From Nonomuraea soli (GTDB lineage: Bacteria > Actinomycetota > Actinomycetes > Streptosporangiales > Streptosporangiaceae), in contig NZ_JACDUR010000006.1 in the NCBI RefSeq assembly GCF_013761175.1, forward strand, positions 620,001-684,000: a stretch of 64,000 nt of DNA. Reading direction: 5' to 3'. Numbering within the stretch: position 1 is the stretch's first letter; each line of letters begins with the position of its first letter. Below, piece after piece: positions 24,747 through 32,247 of the stretch. The notes below the pieces were generated by a model, which was given only the letters and a program-made list of their open reading frames with translations, was not told where the DNA came from and did not search any database. The position numbers and the translations under genes are program-made.

Positions 24747-25889
24747 ATGCGACGTGTCCGGCTCTGCTCAGTGGTCGCGTCGTGGTCACCGTTGCGATTA
24801 TGCGCCCTCGCGATCGTCAGCGGCTGCGTGGCACTCGGGGGGCTGGTGCTGCTGGAGGCCCCCGCCTCCCAGGGGTGGATCGTGGTCGTGGCCCTGGCGC
24901 TCCTCATCGGCCTGCACGCGGGAACGGTCCTTCAGGCGGTCAGGCGCAGCGGGGTCGCCTGGTGGCCGGTGGCAGGCCAGCTCACGGTGACGGCCGCCGC
25001 GATCGTGCTGCTGGGCAGCGCGTGGATCTCGGTGGTGAGCCTGATGGCCGTCAGCCTGCTGCTGCTGGCGGAGTCGAGGCGCAGCGGGCCGCTGTGGGTG
25101 GCGGCCGTGGCCGGCGGCCCCGCCCTGGTGGCTCTGACCCCCTGGTCGGAGGATGACCGGATCGCGGTGTGGGCGGTCTGCGTCCCCGCCCTGGTGGTCG
25201 CCGAGTACGTGGTCGTCTGCCTCGCCGCGCGTGCCCACTTCCTGGCCCTGGTGCGCGCCGACGAGGTCTGCAGGGCGGTCGAGGACGAACGCAGGCGGCT
25301 CAACCGCGACCTGCACGACCTGGTCGGGCATCGCCTGGCGGTGCTGGTGCTCAAGATCGAGCTCGTGCAGCGGCTGGTGGAGACCGGCGACCCCAAGGCG
25401 CAGCTTGAACTGGACGAGGCCCTCGACCTCGTCAGAGGGGTGACGGCCGAGGTCAGATCGGTGGCGCACGGCCGCAGCATGGTCCGCCTGGAGGCCGAGC
25501 TCAGCTCCGCGCGTACCATCCTGGAGGCCAGCGGCGCCCGCTGCGTGGTCGAGGCGGCCTGCGACGAAGTACCGGAAGAGATCTCCTGGGTGCTGGCCGA
25601 CGTGCTGCGCGAGGGCGTGACCAACATCCTGCGCCACGCCTCCGCACGGGCGTGCGAGATCCACGTGGCCGAGTGCGACGACGTGATCCGGATGACCCTG
25701 GTCAACGACCGGCTGCGGGCCTCCGGCGACGGGACCGGCCAGGGATTGCGCAACCTCCGGGAAAGAATGGCGGAAATAGGCGGCTCCCTGGAGACGCACA
25801 GAACGAACGACGGCCTTTTCCTGCTGCGTGCCACCGTCGCCACAAAACCGCGTCCAAAGGCTTTTGGGCAGACGCACGAAACGCCGTGA
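24747..25889 (+). CDS. NarL-type sensor histidine kinase flanking lanthipeptide operon
   Basis: 380 aa. Residues 1-165 hold five or six membrane helices with very short loops, so sensing is probably within the membrane. The HisKA_3 dimerisation domain carries His190 in 'RRRLNRDLHDLVGHRLAVL'. The C-terminal HATPase has 'VLREGVTNILRHASA' (N box) and 'GTGQGLRNLRERM' (G box). It autophosphorylates and passes phosphate to a NarL/LuxR regulator. None is adjacent; the nearest is the response regulator at 34197-34802 on the other side of the operon, which is probably its partner. The 68-bp gap to lanKC contains no terminator. Confidence 0.9.
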   Translation: MRRVRLCSVVASWSPLRLCALAIVSGCVALGGLVLLEAPASQGWIVVVALALLIGLHAGTVLQAVRRSGVAWWPVAGQLTVTAAAIVLLGSAWISVVSLMAVSLLLLAESRRSGPLWVAAVAGGPALVALTPWSEDDRIAVWAVCVPALVVAEYVVVCLAARAHFLALVRADEVCRAVEDERRRLNRDLHDLVGHRLAVLVLKIELVQRLVETGDPKAQLELDEALDLVRGVTAEVRSVAHGRSMVRLEAELSSARTILEASGARCVVEAACDEVPEEISWVLADVLREGVTNILRHASARACEIHVAECDDVIRMTLVNDRLRASGDGTGQGLRNLRERMAEIGGSLETHRTNDGLFLLRATVATKPRPKAFGQTHETP

Positions 25890-25945
25890 ACATCTCTCCG
25901 GCGGAACGTGAAATTCGTAACTAGCGACGCGGTGGAGATATTTGT

Positions 25946-25951
25946 CATTCT
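25946..25951 (+). promoter_or_regulatory. Possible -10 of lanthipeptide operon
   Basis: CATTCT matches TANNNT at the two key positions except the first T, and lies 6 nt before GTG 25958. The only GGTGGAG-like ribosome site is 22 nt away, too far to act, so the synthetase mRNA may be leaderless. Confidence 0.35.
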
Positions 25952-25957
25952 TCTGGC

Positions 25958-28468
25958 GTGACAGATCAGTACGAGCTCTACTGCCTGGCGGACGCGCTCT
26001 TCTACGACGTCCCGCGCGGCGACGTCGAGGAGGCCGTCTTCGCCGCCGCACGGAGACCGCTGCCGGAGGGCTGGAACCGCTTCGAGACCGACACCTGGGT
26101 GTACTTCGCACCCGAGTCCGGCCGGCCGCTCCCGCCCCAGGGCTGGAAGATCCACGTGTCGGCCCGTGCCGACGACGCGGAGCAGGCCCTGGCCGCCGTA
26201 TGGGAGTACTGCGTCACCCGGGGCATCGCCTTCAAATTCCTGCGCGGTCTCCCGGTGCTGGTCATGCTCGGCTCGAAGGCCGCCTCGCGCGCCTCCAGCG
26301 GGAAACTCGTCACCATTTACCCGGCCGACGAGGCGCAGCTGGAACTCGTCCTGAAAGACCTCGACGAATTGCTCCGCGGAATACGCGGACCCTACATTCT
26401 CTCCGACCTGCGTTACGGCGACGGGCCGCTGTACGTGCGCTATGGAGGCTTCGCCGAGCGCCACTGCCTGTCCGACAGCGGCGAGCGGGTGCTGGCCGTC
26501 GAGGACGGCCAGGGCCGCCTGGTGCCCGACGTGCGGCAGGCCGTCTTCACCGTGCCGCCCTGGACGACGCTGCCGGCCTTCCTCGCGCCCCATCTGGAGG
26601 CCAGGAACTCCGTCACCATGGAGGGCCTGCCGTACACGATCGAGCAGGTCCTGCACTTCTCCAACGGCGGCGGCGTCTACCTGGGCAGGGACGGGCGCAC
26701 CGGGCGGCAGGTGGTCCTGAAGGAGGCCAGGCCGCACGCCGGCCTCGACGCCGCGGGCCGTGACGCCGTGGCGCGCCTGGCCCACGAGCGCGACATCCTC
26801 GAGCGCCTGGCCGGCCTGCCGGTCGTGCCCGAGCTGCTCGACCACTTCACCGTCGGCGAGCACAGCTTCCTGGTCATGGAGTTCGTCGACGGCGTCACCC
26901 TGCAGCGCCGCCTGGTCCGCCGCTTCCCGCTGACGTGGGCCACCTGCACCGAGGAGGAACGGGCCGGCTACGCGGCCTGGGCGATGGAGGTCTCCGGCCA
27001 GGTCGAGGCGGCCGTCGCGATGCTGCACGAACGCGGCGTCGTCTTCGGCGACCTGCACCCCGACAACGTCCTGCTCACCGAGGACGGGCGCGTGGTGCTC
27101 ATCGACTACGAGGTCGCCACGCTGGAGAGCGACGGCGCCAGGGCCGCGCTGGCCCACCCCGCCTTCGTCGCCCCCCAGGGCCACGAGGGCGCCGACGTCG
27201 ACAGGTACGCCATGGCCTGCCTGCGCCTGGGACTCTTCGCCCCGCAGTGCACGATCATGCAGCCGCTCCACCGCGGCAAGGCCGAGCACCTGGGACAGAT
27301 CGTCACCGACGTCTTCCCCGGCGCCCGCGTCGAGCGGGACGTCGCCATCATCGCCGGGGAGCACGCCTGGTCGCCGCCCGCCCTGCCCGGCCAGGCCCCC
27401 TGGCCGGAGGTACGCCAGGCACTCCAGCGCGCCATCGCCGCCAGCGCCACCCCAGGGCGCGACGACCGGCTCTTCCCCGGCGACATCGCCCAGTTCCAGC
27501 CCGGCAGGGGGCTGTGCCTGGCCAACGGAGCCGCCGGGGTGTTCTACGCCCAGCTCCGCGCCGGCTGCCCGCCCGACCACCAGGAATGGCTGCTCGAACG
27601 CGCCCGCGCCCCGAAGCCGGGCTGGAGCCTCGGACTCTACGACGGCCTGTACGGCGTGGCCTACGTGCTGGACCTGCTCGGGCACCGGAACGACGCGCTC
27701 GACCTCCTCGACATCTGCCGCAAGGAGAAATGGGAACGCCTGGAGAGCGCCCTGTTCTCCGGGCTGTCCGGAATCGGCCTCGTCCTGTACCACTTCGGGC
27801 TCGACGACGCGGCCTCCCGCGCCGTCGAGCTGTGCGCCGACAGACTCGGCGGCCCCGACGACGTGCCGGAGACCAGCGGCGGCGGCCACCCCCGCGCCGG
27901 GCTCATGTACGGCTCCGCGGGACCGGCGCTGCTGTTCCTGCACGCCTACGAACGCACCGGCGACCGGCACCTCCTCGACCTGGCCGCCACCGCCCTGCGC
28001 CAGGACCTGCGGCGCTGCAAGGCGGCCGACGACGGCTCGCTCCAGGTCAACCAGGGCTGGCGGCTGCTGCCCTACCTCGACGAGGGATCCGCCGGCATCG
28101 CGCTCGTCCTGGAGCGCTACCTCGCGCACCGGCACGACGACGAGCTCGACGACGCACTCGACCGGCTGCGCCTCGTCGCCCGCTCCGGCTACTTCGTCCA
28201 GCCCGGCCTGTTCACCGGACGGGCCGGCATCATCGCCGCCTTCGGCGCCGGAGAGGCAGGGCTGCGCTGGCACGCCCTGCCGTACGCGGGAGGCCTCGCC
28301 TTCCCCGGCGACCAGCTGTTGCGGCTGTCCATGGACCTCGCCACCGGTACGGCGGGGGTCCTGCTCGCACTGGCGTCACTGCACGCCGAACCGCGGGCGG
28401 GACTGCCCTTCCTCGACCACGGAAAGGAGGTGTCGAACGATGGTTCTCCTCGACCTGCAGGGCCTTGA
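25958..28468 (+). CDS. lanKC: Class III lanthipeptide synthetase (LanKC)
   Basis: 836 aa with the three-domain class III layout. Residues 1-210 are the lyase-like domain ('FLRGLPVLVMLGSKAASRAS' then 'GKLVTIYP'). Residues ~220-500 are a Ser/Thr kinase-like domain with Asp365 in the catalytic loop 'GDLHPDNVLL' and the metal Asp383 in 'IDYEVA'. Residues ~515-836 are a LanC-like cyclase. The zinc ligands of class I, II and IV cyclases are missing: 'AGLMYGSAGPALL' stands where a CHG motif would be. It phosphorylates precursor Ser/Thr with NTP, eliminates phosphate and forms lanthionine or labionin rings in the cytosol. Its last 29 bp overlap the precursor gene. Confidence 0.93.
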   Translation: MTDQYELYCLADALFYDVPRGDVEEAVFAAARRPLPEGWNRFETDTWVYFAPESGRPLPPQGWKIHVSARADDAEQALAAVWEYCVTRGIAFKFLRGLPVLVMLGSKAASRASSGKLVTIYPADEAQLELVLKDLDELLRGIRGPYILSDLRYGDGPLYVRYGGFAERHCLSDSGERVLAVEDGQGRLVPDVRQAVFTVPPWTTLPAFLAPHLEARNSVTMEGLPYTIEQVLHFSNGGGVYLGRDGRTGRQVVLKEARPHAGLDAAGRDAVARLAHERDILERLAGLPVVPELLDHFTVGEHSFLVMEFVDGVTLQRRLVRRFPLTWATCTEEERAGYAAWAMEVSGQVEAAVAMLHERGVVFGDLHPDNVLLTEDGRVVLIDYEVATLESDGARAALAHPAFVAPQGHEGADVDRYAMACLRLGLFAPQCTIMQPLHRGKAEHLGQIVTDVFPGARVERDVAIIAGEHAWSPPALPGQAPWPEVRQALQRAIAASATPGRDDRLFPGDIAQFQPGRGLCLANGAAGVFYAQLRAGCPPDHQEWLLERARAPKPGWSLGLYDGLYGVAYVLDLLGHRNDALDLLDICRKEKWERLESALFSGLSGIGLVLYHFGLDDAASRAVELCADRLGGPDDVPETSGGGHPRAGLMYGSAGPALLFLHAYERTGDRHLLDLAATALRQDLRRCKAADDGSLQVNQGWRLLPYLDEGSAGIALVLERYLAHRHDDELDDALDRLRLVARSGYFVQPGLFTGRAGIIAAFGAGEAGLRWHALPYAGGLAFPGDQLLRLSMDLATGTAGVLLALASLHAEPRAGLPFLDHGKEVSNDGSPRPAGP

Positions 28469-28571
28469 GGCTCCTACGAGCACTGACGTCGCCAGTGGCG
28501 GCAGCACGCTCACCGCTCTCACGTGCAACTCCGGCAAGCCGAGCAACCTCAGTGTCGCTCTGTGCCACTGA
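28440..28571 (+). CDS. lanA: Class III lanthipeptide precursor peptide (SapB-like)
   Basis: 43 aa, easily missed by gene callers. A near-perfect ribosome site, AAAGGAGGT (28423-28431), lies 8 nt before ATG 28440, inside the end of lanKC. Residues 3-10 (LLDLQGLE) form the amphipathic recognition helix of class III leaders, comparable to 'LFDLQ' in RamS. The core has two S/T-xx-S/T-xxx-C motifs: S22-T25-C29 (STLTALTC) and S35-S38-C42 (SNLSVALC), separated by NSGKP and ending in His43. Each should become a labionin or a lanthionine plus dehydroamino acid. Pro12 in the leader is a likely cut site for the operon's prolyl-oligopeptidase. The product is probably an exported morphogenetic or surface-active peptide. 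Confidence 0.92.
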   Translation: MVLLDLQGLEAPTSTDVASGGSTLTALTCNSGKPSNLSVALCH

Positions 28572-28598
28572 TGCGTCGCCGATGAACGAACGACCTGA

Positions 28599-28626
28599 GG
28601 GCGCCGGGACCCGGGTCCCGGCGCCC
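28599..28626 (+). terminator. Hairpin between precursor and transporter genes (attenuator)
   Basis: GGGCGCCGGGACCC (28599-28612) is followed immediately by its perfect complement (28613-28626), giving a 12-bp G/C stem with a tetraloop. It lies 27 bp after the precursor stop. Partial termination here would make precursor mRNA more abundant than transporter mRNA, a common arrangement in lanthipeptide operons. Confidence 0.7.
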
Positions 28627-28633
28627 CGGGAGA

Positions 28634-28655
28634 GGACCACCATGCGTGACGGGGA
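28634..28655 (+). repeat. 22-bp direct repeat, copy 1 (duplicated start region)
   Basis: Identical to 28671-28692, 37 bp downstream. Each copy contains an ATG with the same context and the same first four codons, but in different frames. Confidence 0.9.
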
Positions 28656-28686
28656 CCACTCGCCCAACGGGGACCACCATGCGTGA
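28642..28686 (+). CDS. 14-codon ORF in the duplicated start region
   Basis: ATG 28642 opens a 14-codon frame (MRDGDHSPNGDHHA) that ends at TGA 28684-28686, overlapping the transporter start by 8 nt. It probably arose by duplication of the transporter's initiation region. If translated it may deliver ribosomes to, or compete with, the transporter start. It need not make a functional peptide. Confidence 0.35.
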   Translation: MRDGDHSPNGDHHA

Positions 28687-28692
28687 CGGGGA
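28671..28692 (+). repeat. 22-bp direct repeat, copy 2
   Basis: Second copy, containing the ATG at 28679 used as the start of the first ABC transporter. Confidence 0.9.
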
Positions 28693-30295
28693 TCGCCTGA
28701 TGGCGGGCGCCGCACGGCACAGCGGGCCATGGCCGGTCCTCCTGGCCCTGGCCGCCGTCGCCGGGGCGGCAGCGGAACTGGCCATGCCGTACCTGATCGG
28801 ACGCGCCATCGACACCGGCGGAGCGCCCGGCTGGCTGATCGCGGCGGTCGCCGTCGTCATCGGCTGCGAATGCCTGGCGGTCCTGGCCAGAGGCCTCACC
28901 GGCGCGCGGGCCGCCGCCTGGATCCGGCGGGCGGTCGTCCGCCACGTGCTGGACGCCGGCACCCTGATGCGAACCCACGCTCCCGGAGAGCTGACCCTGC
29001 GGGCCGGGCTCAACGCCGACGAGGCGGGCCGCGCCCCCGAGGCGATGGTGAGCGCCGTGGCGCTCGTCGTGCCCACCGCCGGAGCCCTGATCGCCCTGAC
29101 CCTCATCGACCCGAGGCTCACCCTCGCGCTCGGCGCGGGGATCGTGGCCATCGTGCTCATCCTGCGCGCCTTCCTGCGCACCGGAGGCGCGCTGTCGGGC
29201 GCCTACCAGGAGGTCCAGGGACGGATCGCCGCCCGGCTCGCCGAGGCGCTGACCGGCGCGCGCACCATCGCCGCCGCCGGCACCGCCCGGCGCGAGGCGG
29301 AGCGCGTCCTCGCGCCGCTGCCGGAACTGCGCGCCCACGGGCTGGCCCTGTGGCGGGCGACCGCCGCCGCCGGAGTACGCGCCGGGGTGATGACGCCCGT
29401 GCTGGAGGTGGCGGTGCTGGCCGCCGGAGGGTGGCTGCTGGCCGCTGGACAGCTCACGGTGGGGGAGCTGTACGCGGCCGCGCGCTACGCCGTCCTCGGC
29501 TCCGCGCTCGGCGGGGCGCTCGGGTATGTCGGGCAGCTCGCCAGGGCCAGGTCCGCGGCCTCCCGCGTCGCCGAGGTGCTCGCCGTGCCGCCGATGGCCC
29601 ACGGCACCCGCGAGCTGCCGCCCGGCCCCGGGACGCTGGAGTTCCGCGGGATCCCCGCCGGTGACCTGGTGGTGGCAGGAGGATCCTGCGTGGCGCTGGT
29701 CGGCCGCTCGGGAGCCGGCAAGACGATGCTGGCCGAGCTCGCCGGGCGGCTGCGCGACCCCGAACACGGCACCGTGCTGATCGACGGCGTGCCGCTTCCC
29801 GAACTGAGCCGTGAGAGCCTGCGGGCCGCGGTGGGTTACGCCTTCGAGCGGCCCGTCCTCCTGGGGGAGACGGTGGGCGCCGCCATCGGCATGGGCGGGG
29901 CCGACCTCGGCGGCGCCGCCCGTGCCGCGCAGGCCGACACGTTCGTCAGGCTGCTGCCCGAGGGGTTCATGACGCCGCTCACCGCCACGCCCATGTCCGG
30001 CGGCGAGCGCCAGCGGCTCGGGCTGGCCCGCGCCCTGGCCGCGCCCCGGCGGCTGCTCGTCCTCGACGACGCCACCTCCAGCCTGGACACGGTGACGGAG
30101 CGGCGGGTGAGCGACGCGCTGTTCGGCCAGTACGGCGGGCGGACCCGGCTCGTGGTCGCCCACCGCGCCACGACTGCCGCGCGGGCGGATCGGGTGGTCT
30201 GGGTGCAGGAGGGGCGCATCCGGGCCGCGGCGCCGCACGGGGAACTGTGGGAGGACCCGGACTACCGGGCCGTGTTCGCGGAGGGGACCCTGTGA
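28679..30295 (+). CDS. ABC half-transporter, lanthipeptide export (RamA/RamB type)
   Basis: 538 aa from ATG 28679. An N-terminal six-helix permease domain is followed by an ATPase with Walker A 'GRSGAGKT' at residues 342-349, signature 'MSGGERQRLGLARAL' and Walker B 'LLVLDDATSSLD'. It should pair with the next gene as a heterodimeric exporter of the modified peptide across the cytoplasmic membrane, like RamA/RamB. It overlaps the next GTG (GTGA). The 'SGGE' signature and Walker residues are intact, so it should hydrolyse ATP. Confidence 0.9.
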   Translation: MRDGDRLMAGAARHSGPWPVLLALAAVAGAAAELAMPYLIGRAIDTGGAPGWLIAAVAVVIGCECLAVLARGLTGARAAAWIRRAVVRHVLDAGTLMRTHAPGELTLRAGLNADEAGRAPEAMVSAVALVVPTAGALIALTLIDPRLTLALGAGIVAIVLILRAFLRTGGALSGAYQEVQGRIAARLAEALTGARTIAAAGTARREAERVLAPLPELRAHGLALWRATAAAGVRAGVMTPVLEVAVLAAGGWLLAAGQLTVGELYAAARYAVLGSALGGALGYVGQLARARSAASRVAEVLAVPPMAHGTRELPPGPGTLEFRGIPAGDLVVAGGSCVALVGRSGAGKTMLAELAGRLRDPEHGTVLIDGVPLPELSRESLRAAVGYAFERPVLLGETVGAAIGMGGADLGGAARAAQADTFVRLLPEGFMTPLTATPMSGGERQRLGLARALAAPRRLLVLDDATSSLDTVTERRVSDALFGQYGGRTRLVVAHRATTAARADRVVWVQEGRIRAAAPHGELWEDPDYRAVFAEGTL

Positions 30296-32247
30296 CGGGC
30301 GAGCCGGGAGCCGTCGCGGCCACGGACATCCGCGGCGGGGCTCCGTCGGCCGGGGCTCCGTCGGCTGGGGCTCCGTCGGCTGGGGCTCCGTCGGCCGGGA
30401 CTGCCTCGGCCGGGACTGCCTCGGTTGGGGCTTCGTCGGCCGGGGCTGCCTCGGCCGGGGCTCTCCGGGGCGAGGCTTCCCAGGGCGGAGCTTCCCGGGA
30501 CGGGTCCCTGGGCCGGGAGGGCGGCGCAGGGGGCGGTGGGCGGTGGGGGCTGGTGCGGGCGGCGCTCAGGCGGCGGCCCTCGGCCCTGGGCCGCGTCGCC
30601 GCGTGGTCGGTCGTCGAGACGGCGCCCGCGTTCCTCATCGGCCATGCCGTGGCCGGAGCGATCGACCAGGGGTTCCTGGCCGGCAAGCCCATGACCGGCC
30701 TGGGCTGGCTGGCGGTGCTCGGCGCCGCCTGGCTCGCCGCGGCGCTGGCGGCACGCCAGGTGATCCTGGCCGTGGCCGACATCGCCGAGCCGTTCCGCGA
30801 CGACCTGCTGCACCGCGTGGTCGACGGCGTGCTCGGCGAGGCGACCAGGGCCTTCCACGGCCCGCCGCCCGACAGCGCCGCCCTCGCCCGCGCCACGTTG
30901 CAGGTCGAGCTGGCCAGAGACGCCTTCGCCGCGCTGGTCACGGTCCTCAGGGGGTTCGCGTTCACGCTGGTGAGCGCGGGCGCCGGGCTGGTGACGCTGG
31001 CGCCGTCGCTGGCTCCTGCCGTGCTGCTGCCGTTCGCGACCGGCGTCGCGGTGTTCGCCCTGTCGCTGCCTGCTCTGGCGCGGAGGCAGGCGCGGTACTT
31101 GCTGGCCGACGAGGCGAGCGCCGAGACGATCACCTCTCTCTGCCACGGCCTGCGCGACATCACCGCCTGCGGGGCAGAGAGCGCGATGGAGGCGGAGGCG
31201 GATCGGCGGATCGGGGCTCAGGCGGAGGCGGCGCAGGGGGTAGCCAGGGTGCTGGCCGCCAGGACGGCGGCGCTCGCCGTGGGCGCCTGGCTGCCCGTGG
31301 TGCTGGTGCTGGCGGTCGCGCGTGACGTGGAGGCGGGCGTGGTGGTGGGGGCGCTGGCCTACCTGACCCAGTCGCTCGCCCCGGCGCTCGGCGGCCTGAT
31401 GGAGGGCGTCGGCGTGAGCGGCGTCCGCCTGCACGCCGCCCTCGGCCGCATCACCCACTCCCCGCCGCCGCTTCCCTCATCGCCGCCTCCCGCGTCGTCC
31501 CACCCCGCGTCGTCCCACCCCGCCCCGCCGTCCCCCCTGCCGCTGTCGGGCCGCGCACCCGAGGGGGTCGAGCTCGCCCTGCGAGGGGTCACCTTCGCGT
31601 ACGGCCCGCATGCCGAGCCCGTGATCCGCGACCTCACCCTGGACCTGCCGGAAGGCGAGCACCTGGCCGTGGTCGGGCCGAGCGGAACCGGCAAGTCCAC
31701 CCTCGCCGCCCTCATCGCCGGCCTGCTCACCCCGGGCGAGGGCACGGTCGAGCTGGGCGGCACACCGGCCGGCCAGGTGCACCCCCGGCACCGCGTGCTC
31801 ATCCCCCAGGAGGCCTACGTCTTCAGCGCCTCCCTGGAGGACAACCTCACCTACCTCGCCCCCGACGCCACCCCGCAGGAGATCCGGCATGCCCTGGCCG
31901 AGCTGGGCGCCCCCGGCCTCCCGCACGCCGACCTGGACCCGAGGGCCATGTCCGCAGGGGAGCGCCAGCTGGTCGCCCTGGCCAGGGCCTACCTGTCACC
32001 CGCCCGCCTGGTGATCCTGGACGAAGCCTGCTGCCACCTCGACCAGGCCGCGGAGGCCCGCGTGGAGGCGGCCTTCGCCCAGCGCGGCGGCACGCTCGTC
32101 GTCATCGCCCACCGCATCAGCTCGGCCAGGCGCGCCGACCGGGTCCTGCTCCTCGACGGAGGCGCCTGGATCGGGCGTCACGAGGAGCTCGTCCGCTCGG
32201 CCGCCGGCTACGCGGAACTCGTCGCACACTGGGAGCCATCCTCATGA
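30292..32247 (+). CDS. ABC half-transporter, lanthipeptide export, with low-complexity N-terminus
   Basis: 651 aa from GTG 30292, overlapping the previous stop, with a GAGGGGA ribosome site. It is longer than its partner because of two extras: an N-terminal Gly/Ala/Ser-rich tail of ~90 residues made of 5-residue repeats, and a Pro/Ser linker (~390-420) between the permease and ATPase. Walker A is 'GPSGTGKST' at residues 462-470, the signature is the variant 'MSAGERQLVALARAYL', and Walker B is 'LVILDEACCHLD'. Probable partner of the 28679 gene. Its ATG-overlap with the peptidase gene (32244-32247) couples them. Confidence 0.9.
   Translation: MTGEPGAVAATDIRGGAPSAGAPSAGAPSAGAPSAGTASAGTASVGASSAGAASAGALRGEASQGGASRDGSLGREGGAGGGGRWGLVRAALRRRPSALGRVAAWSVVETAPAFLIGHAVAGAIDQGFLAGKPMTGLGWLAVLGAAWLAAALAARQVILAVADIAEPFRDDLLHRVVDGVLGEATRAFHGPPPDSAALARATLQVELARDAFAALVTVLRGFAFTLVSAGAGLVTLAPSLAPAVLLPFATGVAVFALSLPALARRQARYLLADEASAETITSLCHGLRDITACGAESAMEAEADRRIGAQAEAAQGVARVLAARTAALAVGAWLPVVLVLAVARDVEAGVVVGALAYLTQSLAPALGGLMEGVGVSGVRLHAALGRITHSPPPLPSSPPPASSHPASSHPAPPSPLPLSGRAPEGVELALRGVTFAYGPHAEPVIRDLTLDLPEGEHLAVVGPSGTGKSTLAALIAGLLTPGEGTVELGGTPAGQVHPRHRVLIPQEAYVFSASLEDNLTYLAPDATPQEIRHALAELGAPGLPHADLDPRAMSAGERQLVALARAYLSPARLVILDEACCHLDQAAEARVEAAFAQRGGTLVVIAHRISSARRADRVLLLDGGAWIGRHEELVRSAAGYAELVAHWEPSS
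30337..30456 (+). repeat. Eight degenerate 15-bp tandem repeats in ABC transporter gene
   Basis: Units of the form GGGGCTCCGTCGGCC run in frame, encoding GAPSA x4 and then GTASA, GTASV, GASSA and GAASA. The first four are nearly identical and the rest have diverged, consistent with recent expansion from one end. Confidence 0.9.
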
